DNA of 64,000 nt from Chloropicon primus (GCA_023205875.1 CP060771.1:186001-250000), one strand, 5' to 3'. Positions 31,009 to 42,124 are shown, counted from the stretch's first letter. Made by a program: numbers and translations. The notes: generated by a model from the letters alone, not told the origin.

Positions 31009-31223
31009 AGACCGCCGCTAGCGTGAGTTTACGAGCTAAACCAAGGCCTTTCGTTGTATATTAGAGAGATTCAGCCAGCTCCTTCCCTTTCCTTTCCTCC
31101 TGACACAACTCCTGCATCCCTTTCGCTCGTTCTTGGATTGGATTTCTTCCGTTCCAGTTCAGTTCAGGCCAGCGAGGCAGAGGGGGCGTCACTCAACTCT
31201 GGAGGCCAACGAGGACGACAAGA

Positions 31224-31256
<33 letters not shown>

Positions 31257-31378
31257 GGAGGGAGGCCGAGGAAGAGGCCAAGGACGAGTGGAGAAGGGCA
31301 AGCTCTGCAAGAAAGGTGCCACTTTTGAACCCAAGGCCGAGGAAAGAGACCCACACCGTCCCCGTTGAGTTTAGGACT
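31009..31378 (+). promoter_or_regulatory. RFC3 3' end and RAB21 promoter
   Basis: TTGTATATTAG follows the RFC3 stop. A short (TG)n/(GA)n run lies at 31222-31257. No introner-like core was seen here. Confidence 0.45.
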
Positions 31379-32348
31379 ATGGCACCGAACTCCAACTGCA
31401 CGGACTTCAAAGTCGTTGTGCTTGGCGAAGGTGAGTGAAGAGGTTCACGGTTGAACCGTCGGGGCTTGTCTGCGAATGCAGGAGAAGCCCTTGATGGAGA
31501 GGGAGAACCTTCCTTGTGTGACACACTGGGAAAACGAGTTTTTGTTTTGTTTTGTTTGGGGTTGGGTTTCTTTCTTTGTTAGGCTGACAAAACGTTCTCT
31601 TCCCCTTTCAGGACGTGTTGGCAAGACGAGTCTTATCCTTCGATACGTGCGACAAATCTTTGCAGAGAACCAGCAAGCGACCATTCAGGTAAGACCTTCC
31701 TCTGCCCACAACCTCCCGTCCCAAAGATGACCCAGAAAACTGACCTCGAGGTGGTGGTGTCCATTGTCCCTTTGTCCATTCCATTCTGTTCCGCTTGCAT
31801 TGGTTTTTGTTCTTGTTGTTGTTCAGGCTTCTTTCTTGACGAAGAAGCTAACTTTAGGGAACTCAAGAGTCCAGCTAGCGATTTGGGACACGGCTGGCCA
31901 AGAACGCTTCCACGCCTTGGGACCTATCTATTACAGAGACGCTGACGCTGCGCTTCTCGTGTACGACATCACAGACAGAGACAGCTTCAACCGGGTGAAG
32001 AACTGGGTGAAGGAGCTCCGCAAGTTTGTGCAGAGGGAGATCGTTGTTGTGATCGCTGCCAACAAGCAAGACTTGGCTCGAAATCAGCAGATACCTGACG
32101 ACGAGTCACAGGAATACGCAAAGTCGATCAAGGCCGGGCACTTCAAGACCTCCGCCAAGGCGGGCAAAGGCGTCGAACAGATGTTCTTGCAGATCTCTAG
32201 ACAGCTGCTAGCGCAAAGGAGTGCCGAGCTCTCCAAGGCTGCGTCATCTGCTAGCTCTGGCTCGAAAGGGACGGGTTCGACGGGACGAAGGAGCGTGATC
32301 ATTAGCGACGAGCCTTCGAGTTCTGCCACGAAAAGCAGCTGTTGCTGA
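31379..32348 (+). CDS. RAB21: Rab GTPase, RAB21 type
   Basis: Three exons, 31379-31430, 31612-31688 and 31827-32348, give 216 aa. P-loop GEGRVGKTSL, switch region with TIQASFLTKKLTLGNSRVQ, WDTAGQERFHALGPIYYRDADAALLVYD, NKQDL, and a prenylated CC end. TIQASFLTKK, FHALGPIYYRD and VKNWVKELRKF are diagnostic of RAB21. RAB21 acts in early endosome traffic and integrin/receptor recycling in animals. Land plants are thought to lack it, so its presence marks an ancestral trait kept by this alga. Confidence 0.95.
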
Positions 32349-32680
32349 GCCCAGCACATCGCCCCTGTCTCGTGGTCGCCCCCCTTTTTTGTCCTGTACA
32401 ACACAACAAAACCAAAACACACAACCGCTTGATTCAAATAATGACCACGGCAAGCAGCCAAGCAGCATCCGTTACGTTACGGATGTTTGTAAAAATATTA
32501 TGAAGACAATTTTTTTCTTCTTCTTCTCCTCTCTCTCTCTTACTCTTCACTTGACTTGTCTTTCTCTCCGGCTTGTGCTTCTGGGTCAGCGTCAGCGGTT
32601 ACACGATCATCATCGGCGGTGGCTGCGTTCCATGTCAAGCGCTCTCTTGTCTCTCTGTCCCTCCCTCTGTCCCAGTGGTG
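32349..32680. other. Convergent 3' intergenic stretch
   Basis: About 330 bp between RAB21 and the sugar transporter. TTTGTAAAAATATTATG near 32488 may be a RAB21 poly(A) region. Nothing else was seen. Confidence 0.45.
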
Positions 32681-33886
32681 TCAAAGAGAGTTCTCCGACG
32701 ACGTCGGCAACTTTTGCGGCGAGAAGACTGTGTACCCTGGCTTCAAGTTATAGAACTGGTGCAGGGAGACCGAAACCATCGCGAAGGCAATCAGGAAGTT
32801 GCTGGTGAGCTTCTGATTGAAAAGGGTAGCGGAAAGCAACCCGGTGACCAAGGTGGCGATGTTTGAAGAAAACTTCTTCATGATGGTATCGGCAAACTTG
32901 AGGAACAGAGACGCAAGGACCCCCTGGCACGAGTTGCAAACAATTATAAGCGTTGTCTTGTAGTTCATGCCCCCAAAGAAGCCTTGGTACTTGTCTAGAG
33001 CCCGAGAAGAAGGAGAGCGAATCGTGTTAGTCAATGCCGCCTGTGTGTTGCCTGTCCTCTGCAAAGATGCCAACAACTTACCTGGCTGGAGGAGAGAGTA
33101 GCCTAGCACGCCCGTCAGGTTCAAGCAGGTCCCGAAGAAGTACAAGGTGAAGCACTGAATCACCACATGCTCGCTGTAGTTCCCCTTGAAGAGCTTCTCA
33201 TTGAAGACGCTTGCCAAGCTCGCCAGTCCTATCGAGACGGAGGTGTAGATCCAGCCCGATAGCTGGATGTCCATGTTCAGTCCCGAGTCCTTGGTCATCT
33301 GATTGACGGTTACCCCGAGCACAAGCAGCATCAACGCTTCCCACTGATAGACGCTGTAGTGCCGTCGCAGCAAAGTCCTCGACAGCAGTGCGATGAAGAA
33401 CACCTTGAGGTTGTGAATCATCTTCACCGTCGTGGGCTCGAAGTACAGCTGCATGACGAACTTGAGGTAGTTGTTGATCGCGTACAAGACCGCCGGGATC
33501 ACCAAAAGATAGTTCGTTCGTATCATCTTGTACAGCGCCTTTGCCGAGAACTCTCCGTACCTTGGCCTGGACAGGCCCTTGGCGAAGATCATGCAAAGCA
33601 TGAAGGTCGCCTTCGACCCTTCGATCAGAAGGTTCACGCACACGGGGTTGAAAGCAAAGTGGTTCCCCGTCTTGGACGCCTGGACCAAGATGGGCTGCAA
33701 CCCAACCAGAATGATGTCGCAAAACACCAAAATGCCAATGAACATCCTCTGTGAAGTTCCTATCTGTGACTTCTTCGTCTTCTCTTCCGCAGGATACGCT
33801 TGAAAGCGTCCCCTTCCGTTCTCCTCGTCCGCCACCACCACCCCGTTCTGGTTCTGCTCATACTTGTTGTGCAGAGTCGTGTACAT
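32681..33886 (-). CDS. Nucleotide-sugar transporter (SLC35A / UDP-galactose type)
   Basis: Two exons, 33886-33082 and 32994-32681, with an 87-bp GT-AG intron, give 372 aa. The open frame starts upstream at TTG; the first ATG is 33886. About ten membrane segments of the drug/metabolite transporter fold are seen, with family marks YAINNYLKFVMQLYFEPTT and the pair FNEKLFK ... HVVIQCF and NIATLVTG. The GLE/AINN and K-x-M-H-N region place it in the UDP-galactose/CMP-sialate/UDP-GlcNAc (SLC35A) group. It should import a nucleotide sugar into the Golgi; the exact sugar cannot be read. One of three such transporters in 11 kb. Confidence 0.9.
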   Translation of the reverse strand: MYTTLHNKYEQNQNGVVVADEENGRGRFQAYPAEEKTKKSQIGTSQRMFIGILVFCDIILVGLQPILVQASKTGNHFAFNPVCVNLLIEGSKATFMLCMIFAKGLSRPRYGEFSAKALYKMIRTNYLLVIPAVLYAINNYLKFVMQLYFEPTTVKMIHNLKVFFIALLSRTLLRRHYSVYQWEALMLLVLGVTVNQMTKDSGLNMDIQLSGWIYTSVSIGLASLASVFNEKLFKGNYSEHVVIQCFTLYFFGTCLNLTGVLGYSLLQPGKLLASLQRTGNTQAALTNTIRSPSSRALDKYQGFFGGMNYKTTLIIVCNSCQGVLASLFLKFADTIMKKFSSNIATLVTGLLSATLFNQKLTSNFLIAFAMVSVSLHQFYNLKPGYTVFSPQKLPTSSENSL

Positions 33887-34084
33887 CTTTGCTCCTTCTT
33901 CTCGAGCTTGGTGCTCCAGGCAACTCAAGGGCTCTGTCTGTGCAGGTCACCAAAGTATGCAGTAACAAGGAAAGGCCTTTCTGGCCTCTACAACCAAAAG
34001 CTCGCCTCCTCGTTCAAGTTTGAAACGATTCTTGTGATGACGTCTCTCTTCGGCTCCATTCCAGCCGAATTACGCTGCGAACGC

Positions 34085-34138
<54 letters not shown>

Positions 34139-35285
34139 GAGCACCAAAGGCCAAAGCTTTTCTTTCTTCTTCCTTTGCAGCCAAGTGGGTCCCTTGTCAA
34201 TGCCTCGCGGTCGAGGGAGGCCACCTTCAGACGCTTGCTTGGCCGTGCTGGGTGATCCGCTTAGTCCATCATCCCTCCCCTCGTTGCTCCTGCCGTTCTC
34301 AACCTGCACCAAAGGTAAGCAGGTAGGTAGGTAGAGAGAGGCAACAGAGGACACCTTCATCAGTGGATACAATCCTCCCAAGATAACGACCTTTGTCGAG
34401 CGAGAGCTCTTTGGAAAGAGGAAGAGACGACTATTCCACTCGTGCCTCAACCCTTTGCCTCTGACTCTCGCCTCTGCCTTCAATCCTACGCAGACTTACC
34501 TTGAATCGATGCTAGTCCGCCTCCAGTCCTCTAGAGGACACGCTAATCCAAGAGCAAGAGAGCAGAGAGCGAGAGAGCAAGAGAGCAAGAGAGCAAGAGA
34601 GCAAGATCTTTCCTCTCAGAGAGAGAGAGAGGAGGAAGGCTTCAAGTGTTCACAGTGTCCCACCTTGCTTTTCATTATCGCAATTAGGATGAAGGACAAC
34701 GAAGAAGAGAAGAAGAAGAAGAAGAAGAAGAAGAAGGAAAAGGTTTTGAAGGAAAGGACGTGTTCACCTTCGTTTCTTCCAAACGAAAACGAACGACGAA
34801 CGACGAACGACGAACGCGTCCTTTCCTTCATTCTTCTTTCTTTGTCTCTCTGTTGTTCTTGCTCTCACAGTCTCAGTTTTGCGAAGTTCATCCAAAGATT
34901 TCAAAACCTTATCCTGAAACTGAACACCTTATCGTAAAATGTGAGGTTAAGATTGCGTTTCGCATGGTAAGGCGAGGAGAAAGGCAGAAAGGTGGCAACT
35001 TTGGCAACACAAGACAGGACAAAGGGATCCAAGGGAGCCAGCTTGCCTCTTGCTTGTCCAAGCGTCGATAGCCTCGATTGCCTTCGTCCTTGCATCAGTT
35101 GGAATCGTAGAGGTATATAGTTTCCTTGAACTTATTGATAAAGGTTTTTAGTTGGACACACACACACACACACAAGCACACACATAAGCGGCGAGTTGGG
35201 TTGGGTTGGGGTTGGGCGGCTGAGTTTATAATTTTTGGAGTCACGGCGTGGACCTGGCTCGAAGGAAGACTCAAGTGGCGCCAGG
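33887..35285. promoter_or_regulatory. Divergent region, sugar transporter / NHE exchanger
   Basis: The longest gene-free stretch (1.4 kb). It holds a (CT)n run at 34093-34135, a leftward introner-like leader intron (about 34311-34501), an AGAGCA run at 34560-34605, a GAA run at 34705-34740, CGAACGA repeats at 34787-34818, and (CA)n at 35157-35185. Open frames here are short and low-complexity, and I do not call a gene. Confidence 0.5.
34311..34501 (-). repeat. Leader intron with introner-like unit
   Basis: Minus strand: GTAAGTC donor at 34501 and a TGCAG acceptor near 34309-34311 (about 191 bp). Core at 34391-34424 in the transporter's orientation. Confidence 0.65.
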
Positions 35286-37260
35286 ATGAAGTTGCCTGAT
35301 GAGGCATTGGCCTCCTTCAGCATCTGTATCCTGCTCTCTTTGCTGATTGTAGCCATGCTCGTGGGATACTTGTTGAGGCAGTGGGGAGTGAGCTACGTGC
35401 AGGAGGCAGGCGTTGCACTGGCTCTGGGAGTTCTTGCAGGCCTCGTCGTCCAGTACCTGAGCGGGGACCAGGACGAGCAGAAGTGGTTCACATTCCAACC
35501 CAAGTTCTTTTTCCTCTTCTTGCTGCCTCCAATCATCTTTGACTCTGGGTTTGGTCTCAACATGAAAGCCTTCTTTAGGAACTTTGGCAGCATCTGTATG
35601 TTTGCGTTCTTCGGCACTTTCGTGTCGGCTTGCGTTTTCGGGCTCATCATTTACTATGCCGGTGTCTTCGGAGTGTGCTACCAGCTCCCGCTTCTGGAAG
35701 CCTTCCTCTTTGGCTCACTTATCAGGTAAGTCCCGGGGACAGAGACCTCGAGCCCAGGGCCTCAACTGGCCATCTTTGTGCTTGCCCGCGCTGCATCACT
35801 GACACCTTCACCTGCATCTCGTAGCGCGACGGATCCGGTCACGGTGCTCGCCATCTTCCACTCCTTGAAGGTGGAGCCAAAGATGTATTCATTGGTCTTC
35901 GGAGAGTCCGTGCTGAACGACGCGGTAGCCATTGTGCTGTACAAGACTCTCGTGAGCTTCAAGGGAAAGGAGGTGTCCGTCAAGTCGTGTGGAATAGCTG
36001 TGGGACAGTTCTTGACGATATTCGTAGGCAGCTTCACCATCGGTACGACGGTCGCACTGATCAGTTCTCTGCTGTTCAAGAAGGCGTCGTTCGCTCGATC
36101 GAAGAACAACGACACGACGCTCCAGGTCGCAATCGCGGTCCTCTTCCCATACTGCGCGTACATGATTGCAGAGGGCTTGACCCTGTCGGGCATCGTTGCC
36201 ATCCTCTTTACCGGTGTCACGATGGCGCACTACACGGTGAAGAACTTGGGCCACGAAGCGAGTTCCCAGCTTCGAAGTTTCTTCAGAGTTGTGGCATCCC
36301 TCGCGGAGACGTTCATCTTCATTTACATCGGCGAAGAGATGTTCCTGGCGAACCAAACTTGGAAGCACATCTCGTTGACAGGGGTCACTTTCGGTGCAGT
36401 GCTCGTCTCGAGGGTGTTCAACATCTTCCCCGGCGCTTGGGTCCTCAACCTCTTCACGAGGAAGCCGGAAAAGAAGATACCGTTCACTTATCAGAAGATG
36501 CTTTGGTTCTCGGGACTCAGGGGAGGCATCGCCTTCGCCCTTGCTTTGGAAACTTTCAAGGACATTGACGTGGAGCACGCCCAGGTGAGTGCCAGTCTTT
36601 CACACTTCCATCGCTCTAGGTATCGATGCGGCGGTGATTCGTTTTCTTGCTGACTTCTGCTGCCATCTGCTTTGCTCTGCTGTCCCCCAGGCCATCCTCA
36701 ATGCCACGCTGCTCATCATCGTTTTCACTGTGGTGGTCAACGGTGGCCTCACCGTCGCCGCCCTCAAGAGGCTAAAGATCCAGATGGGCTACATCGAGCA
36801 CAACAGGAGGAGCTACGGGGAGATCAACTTCACAGGAAGCGTTGGCGCCGGGGAGGCCGGAAGCAGGAGGTCCTCGACGGACAGGAAGCACAAGATCAAG
36901 GACATGGCGAGCATAGTCAAGCTGCAAGCGTACATCAAGGCGTGGAAGTACAACTCCTCCTTCGAGGTGTTGGACAGAAAGTACCTCATGCCTTTCTTCA
37001 CCTTGCAGACGGAGTACGGCAACGGGAGCAGGGGTTACTCAAAAATGTCGATGGATGTCGAGCTCACAGACCAGGGAAAGCCGGAGGACGGTGAGGAGGA
37101 CACTTTCGCGGAGGGGGAGAAGGACACCCAGCTCGAGATGGAACAGTCTGACGAGGATGTGGAGATTCAGGCCACCCGCTCCGGTTCCATCCGCCTGGTC
37201 TCCAGCACCCAGTCGAGATCCGAGAAGGATGAAGTGGAAGCCATTGCTTCTGAGGAGTGA
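35286..37260 (+). CDS. Na+(K+)/H+ exchanger, endosomal NHE5-9 / plant NHX5-6 class
   Basis: Three exons, 35286-35725, 35825-36584 and 36691-37260, give 589 aa. About twelve membrane segments. FFFLFLLPPIIFDSGFGL is the amiloride-type region, SATDPVTVLAIFH carries the ND/DP pair of the transport site, and GESVLNDAVAIVLY the second acidic motif; FSGLRGGIAFALAL closes the transport core. FNLDAVTVL-like sequence and the short lumenal start fit the endosomal class. A long acidic, phospho-rich cytosolic tail (from ~430) ends the protein. It would alkalinise or swap cations across endosomal or Golgi membranes. Confidence 0.93.
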
Positions 37261-37764
37261 AAATATTTCGTTCCCTCATTGTATTCTATTTTCATTTATG
37301 AATCTAAACCTCGAAGAAGCCTTTCGTTCCTCCACGCCAATCCTTGCAAGCGAGGGCTCTTTGGACAGAGCAAGAGACAATGCATCCATCCATCAATACC
37401 CCACCTCTTCCCGTCTCCTCCTCCTCCTCGGCATCCACTATCACCATCACTGCCCGCCCCTCATCATCATCATCATCCACTATCCACCAGCACCAGCACC
37501 ATCAGTGCCCTTCCTCCACGCCAATCCTTGCAAGCGAGGGCTCTTTGGAAAGAGCGAGAGACAATGCATCCATCCATCAATACCCCTCTTCCCCTCTCCT
37601 CCTCCTCCTCGGCATCCACCATCACCATCACTGCCCGTCCTCCTCCTCCTGGAGAGCCCTTCTCGCTATTTTCAAAATTGAATTGCCGCCGAGGAGAGCG
37701 AGAACCTCAGAGGAGGGACGAGGAGCAAGGCGAACGAGGGCGAGAGAAGCAGAGTTGGAGGGGG
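37261..37764 (-). repeat. Tandem duplication of an antisense introner-like unit
   Basis: Two direct copies with a 184-bp period: about 37327-37510 and 37511-37694. The core regions (37341-37375 and 37525-37560) differ by two bases in about 75. They read CTCTTTCCAAAGAGCCCTCGCTTG on the minus strand, against both flanking plus-strand genes. The only clear case of opposite orientation plus high identity, so likely young. The rest of the stretch is the prefoldin promoter. Confidence 0.65.
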
Positions 37765-38602
37765 ATGTCTTCGCAACAGGAAGGAGGTCGCGTCGACCTC
37801 ATGCAGCTGCCACCGCAGCAGCTTCAAGAGATCAAGCAAAGTCTCGAGGCACAGATTGAGCAGTTCACCATTAACTTCAATGACCTCCAGGTAAGGGGAT
37901 CTCAAACGATGGAGAGAGAGAGAGAAAGAAAGAAAGAAAGAGAGAGGGGGAGGGGCATCGTCTGACGGCATTCACTTTCTTTTTTCTTCGTCGTTTTCTT
38001 CGCGTCCATCCAACCCAACCCAACCCAACCACCAACCAAAAAAAAAAAGATGGCCATACAAGGCTTTCATAGCTCTGGCCTCGCCATAGAAGATCTGAGC
38101 AAGCAGCAGGAAGGTGGGTCTGATCACAGGGGTGAAAACGCATCATGAGAGACTTCACCTTTCCGCTCTCAGTTCTCTCTCTCTTTCTCTCTCTTTCTTT
38201 GTTTCTCTTGCTGTTGCTGTTCTTTCTTTTTGCTGACTCTGGAGCTTGCTTCTGTTGTTGGTCGACGGTGACGGCGTCGGTGTGTCCTGGGTGTGTTGGA
38301 GTGCAGGCAAGGAGGTTCTTGTGCCTTTGACTGCGTCTTTGTACGTCTCTGGCACTATGGGTGATCCGGACAAGGTCATGGTGGACATCGGTACAGGTTA
38401 TTATGTAGAAAAGAAGGCCGAGGGAGGCATCGATTACTGCAAGAGAAAGGTGACCCTCCTCTCGGAGTCGCTCACTTCCTTGGCGGAGATCATCAAGCAA
38501 AAGAGGCAACAGGTGCAGACGTGCCAGCAGGTGTTCGAGATGAAGATGAAGCAGTTCCAGCAGCAGGAGGCTCAGGCTCAATCTGCAAACCAGGTGGGTT
38601 GA
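37765..38602 (+). CDS. PFD5: Prefoldin subunit 5
   Basis: Three exons, 37765-37890, 38050-38113 and 38307-38602, give 161 aa. An N-terminal coiled coil (LPPQQLQEIKQSLEAQIEQF), the beta-hairpin part VLVPLTASLYVSGTMGDPDK, then VDIGTGYYVEKKAEGG and a C-terminal coiled coil: the alpha-type prefoldin layout. VDIGTGYYVEK is diagnostic of subunit 5 (MM1/GIM5). Prefoldin passes unfolded actin and tubulin to the CCT chaperonin. Intron 1 (37891-38049) has an A-run right before its AG, an unusual acceptor without a normal pyrimidine tract. Confidence 0.95.
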
Positions 38603-38775
38603 GAAAGTCAGAGTCTGGCAAAGAAGGATAATCAATAAATCCCCCAAAGAGAAAGAAAAGCTTTCTGGCGTTCCTCAGTATTCTATATTTACAAGCCCAT
38701 AGACGCAGATTCTCAGCCCCGCGCTCCTGTGAAGCTCCGGGGCACGTGATCCGTTCGGTTCCCTCCACCTTTGCT

Positions 38776-39700
38776 TCAAAGGTCGAGGACACGGTCGTTC
38801 TGAGTGCCGCCGGCCTGCGTTTGGGTTTCACCAAAGGTCTTCTTCAATCTCTTAAGTTTTCTGATCTGCAACTCCGCGGACTGGAGCTCGTCAGGCGCCA
38901 CAATGTGCTGCGAGCCAGCGATGGGGCACACTCTTGGGCACGGTCTGCCAGATCTCTGCAAGTATTGCAAGAGGGCCTTCCTCTCGTAAATGTATCCCTT
39001 GGTGTCCGAGACCGGATCCACCAGCTCCGTGACGTCCACCGCCGTGATTGGACAGCGCTGGTTCTTGAGTCCAGCCTTCTGGGCTTGAGTCGGCTCCACG
39101 CAAATGATGTCCTCCTCCTCGTCCTCAGGCTGCACACCAGAAACCTCTTTGCCCTCTATCTTCCTCACGAACTCGGACCACTTGTCACTATGCCGCTCGA
39201 TATTGATCCACTGGCTGCCCTCGTTCTGAAAGGAGGCAAGCGAAGACAAGTCAGCATCCAGGCCAAAGCAAGGAGGTGGAACCGAACGAGCGAATGTTTG
39301 AGTGACTGAACGAATGAATATAAGCTTTTGATCACCACCGTACCTGTTCCTGTGCCTGTTCCACCCACTGGATAATCTCTTGAGGTGTCTTGCCTTCCTC
39401 TATCGCGCTAGCGATGCCCTCTCCTCTCCTCTTCACTTGATTCTGCTTCAGAAGGATCTCCTTGAAGCTCTCCTTCAGTTGAGCCACGAGCTTGTCATCC
39501 TTGGCCTCCTTGGCGAACAGAGCAGCATCAAGCAGGTCTGCGATCACTTGATTCGCATCGACAACCATCCGCTCGCTCTCCTTCTGAAGCTTCTCCAAGC
39601 GGAGCAAGTAAGCGGTTTTGCTGCCACCGTAGTACTGGCTCGTGCTCGCTCCTCCGTGAGTCCTCCTCGCTGGACTCCCCCACGCGTACGGTGAATTCAT
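38776..39700 (-). CDS. NSE2: E3 SUMO ligase NSE2/MMS21 (SMC5-SMC6 complex)
   Basis: Two exons, 39700-39344 and 39225-38776, with a 118-bp intron, give 268 aa. An N-terminal helical region (SKTAYLLRLEKLQKESERM) fits the SMC5-binding coiled coil. A C-terminal SP-RING reads QRCPITAVDVTELVDPV, GYIYERKALLQYLQ, VCPIAGSQHIVAPDELQ. The ligand pattern is odd: where other NSE2 proteins have CPxxGC, this one has CPIAGS followed by QH. NSE2 sumoylates repair and cohesion factors. A short leader intron (39712-39831) carries an introner-like core. Confidence 0.88.
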
Positions 39701-39711
39701 CCCTCCTTGAT

Positions 39712-39831
39712 CTGGAAACCCAAAACCACGGAGTGATCTCTCTCTCTCTCTCTCTCTCTCTCTCACGCGCGCGCGCGAGCGTCCAAATGCTTCGAGTGAG
39801 GGGTCCACGGAAAGGTCGTGAGACGATCTAC
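39712..39831 (-). repeat. NSE2 leader intron with short introner-like unit
   Basis: Minus strand: AAG|GTAGATC donor at 39831, TTTCCAG acceptor at 39712 (120 bp). The core at 39781-39820 reads CCTTTCCGTGGACCCCTCACTCGAAGCATTTGG in pieces aligned to the family. A short version of the unit. Confidence 0.6.
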
Positions 39832-40222
39832 CTTGCTCGACCCCTTCCCCTCTCCTGATCGTCCTCCGCTTGGCCTCAAAGCTCGGCCTCTCCTCTCCTC
39901 TCCCCTTCTCTCTCTCTCTCTCTCGATAATGGAGGATGGATGGCACAAGGACACGAACGGATGACGAGAAGGATGCCGGGGGGAGGCCAGGGGGAGGGGA
40001 GGTTGGTGTTACCACCGGCTTCCTCGTCTCCTGATCTTTCCAAAGAGCCCTCACTTGGCAAGAATGACGCTGGGATGGGGAGGATGTTAACGCGCGAGGC
40101 GAGGGAGGATCACAGGAAGGACAAGCTTGTCTTCCTCCACACACGACACGAGTGCATTATAATTTTTTATTGCCAGCTTTGGTTGGTTAGTTGGTTGCAC
40201 AGCAGGTCCCTCTTCAGGTGGA
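39832..40222. other. NSE2 upstream region with opposite-strand unit
   Basis: Holds a (CT)n run at 39908-39924 and a plus-oriented introner-like core at 40033-40065, antisense to both neighbours. No gene was recognised. Confidence 0.45.
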
Positions 40223-41457
40223 TCAAGCGTCCAAGTAAGCCTTGTCCTTGATCGAGTCGGCGGCCAGCATGGAAGGATGCGTCGAAGCTCTCGTCATCGA
40301 CGGCGTCACGATGCCGCACCAGTACCTCAGGTCGGCTCGGTCTGCGTCAGAATCTCCGCTAAGCAGTTTCGGGTTCGTGTAATACAGGCACAGGGAGGTG
40401 CAGATCATGACGAGTCCCAAAAAGATGTGCGGGTTCGTCTTCGTTGGGTCCACCGCCTGCTGGATGAAGTACGAAGCGATCAAGGTCGACGAGTTTGCGA
40501 TGATCTTCAGATGAATCGGACAGCATCTCATGACCCAGGACACCAAGATCCCAGTCACAGCAAGGTTGAGCGGGATGATCCAGGTGTTCTGCTCAAAGCC
40601 ATTGAACCACCAGGACCTCTCGTCGGCCGGAAGGAGAACGTGATTCATCGCGAGGCGGATGAAGTTGACAAAGGTGCCGCAGGCGTACACCTTGAAGTTC
40701 TGCAAATGCAAGTCCTCCTCCTCTCTCTTCAGGAACATCTCGGTGAAGACGCCAGCACTCGCAGAGAGGCCGCAGCTCAGCAGGGACCATGATATTCCCA
40801 GCACCGGTGAAGCGAGAACTTGTTCGCACCTTCCTATCTGTGTCATCGCCGTCCCGATGCTCAACAGGCCCAAGGCATGCCACTGGAGCTTGGTCAGGTT
40901 CCGTCCCAAGCACACGAGGAAGAAGATCGCAGTCGTCACCGTCTTCAAGTTTCCCAGAGCGATGAAGGATATCGGAGACAACTGCAAGAGTGCAAGGAAG
41001 ACGATGTTGTTGATCAACATATAGATGAAGGCGAGGACGGCATACACGCGCCACTTTTGCCATGAATGTTGTCGAAATAGCTCCTTCTGCCGTCCCTGGA
41101 TCAATGTCCACACCACCGTGGCTAGCAGCTTGAAGAGCTCCGCCAGGAAAGGCATCACTGCATACTTGTAGGGATAGGTGTAGCCATGACTGCCCACCGC
41201 TCGCGTGCTCGCTATGCTGAAGTACTGGGAGACAAGTTGTTGTTGTTGATGTTGTTGTTGTTGATGGTGGTGGTGATGATGGTGGTGGTGATGATGGAGG
41301 AGGCAAGAGGATTCAGTCCATTGCTCTGCCGCTGAGCTCAACCCGAGGGAAAGGATTGCCATCTATTTGCGCTTACCTGTGCTGTGGTGGAAAAGCTCAG
41401 CATAAAGGCACCAAGCCACTTGGTTGGAGGCACAACTCGAAACAAGTAAAACAGCAT
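40223..41457 (-). CDS. Nucleotide-sugar transporter (SLC35A-like), second copy
   Basis: Two exons, 41457-41377 and 41224-40223, give 360 aa. The intron 41225-41376 has an exact CAG|GTAAGC donor and a CTCCCAG acceptor. Without it an unspliced frame would code a His/Gln run; with it exon 1 reads TKWLGAFMLSFSTTAQ into YFSIASTRAVG, a normal first membrane segment. Later segments show NNIVFLALLQLSPISFIALGNLKTVTTA (in pieces) and FTEMFLKRE, typical of the CMP-sialate/UDP-sugar family. The substrate is unknown. The gene is divergent from the third transporter at 42125, with a 667-bp gap. Confidence 0.85.
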
Positions 41458-42124
41458 GACTCTTTGCCCCCTCTTCGACTCTTTCTCTCTCTCTGTGAAC
41501 GACTTTACCCTTCTCTGTCCTCAAAACTGCTTCTTGTAAACACCATGCCTCCTCAATCAATGCTCCAGGCAACCAGGGGGCAGCCTCCTAGGCTAGCAAT
41601 GCACTTGATGGACTCAAACAGGACGCTCCCGGTTGTCAAATCCCTCGAGTTTGGTACCAAACAAAAGCTCGCGAGACGTATCTTCGTCTTGCGCAAGTCT
41701 TTGGGCTTGGTTCGCGAAGCACTCTTCTCGGAGCGTCGTCAAAAGTGGAAGCCTCCTCCTTTCCTCCTGGATCTTGGATTTTGTTGGATTTGTGGGACCA
41801 AATCGTACACAGCCGTCCAGCCCTCAAGTGAGTGAGTGAGGTGGGCGCAATCAAACTGAAAGTTTAGGACGAGTGCGAAGGAAGGTTGGAAAGAGAGAGA
41901 CGCACCAGTCGACGCTACGTCTCAAGATCTTTCCATTGGTACCAAACTTGACAAGGTTTGGCGTCCGGGTTGGTTGGTGGAGAAGACTTGGAGGGAAGCC
42001 AGTCCAGGGAGTGGACAGAAGGGTGAAGGGCAAGGGTTAAAGCGAAGCCTGGGGTCGTTTATTGGCACGGCACTAGGTTTCTTTTCCTCTCATCGCTTGT
42101 TGTGAAATACCTCCTGCATCTGCC
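41458..42124. promoter_or_regulatory. Divergent promoter, two sugar transporters, with inverted introner-like units
   Basis: A leftward core lies at about 41640-41695 and a rightward core at 41926-41970. Both are variants carrying TTGGTACCAAAC in place of the usual centre. The rightward leader intron may run 41828-42076 (GTGAGTGAG to CACTAG). No coding region was seen. Confidence 0.5.

Noticed and set aside
34455-34937. 160-codon frame in the long gap before the NHE gene
   Set aside because: Low-complexity translation of AGAGCA, GAA and CGAACGA repeats; no support as a gene.
41225-41376. Poly-His/poly-Gln stretch in the second sugar transporter
   Set aside because: It lies in an intron with exact CAG|GTAAGC and CTCCCAG borders; splicing restores a normal first membrane segment.
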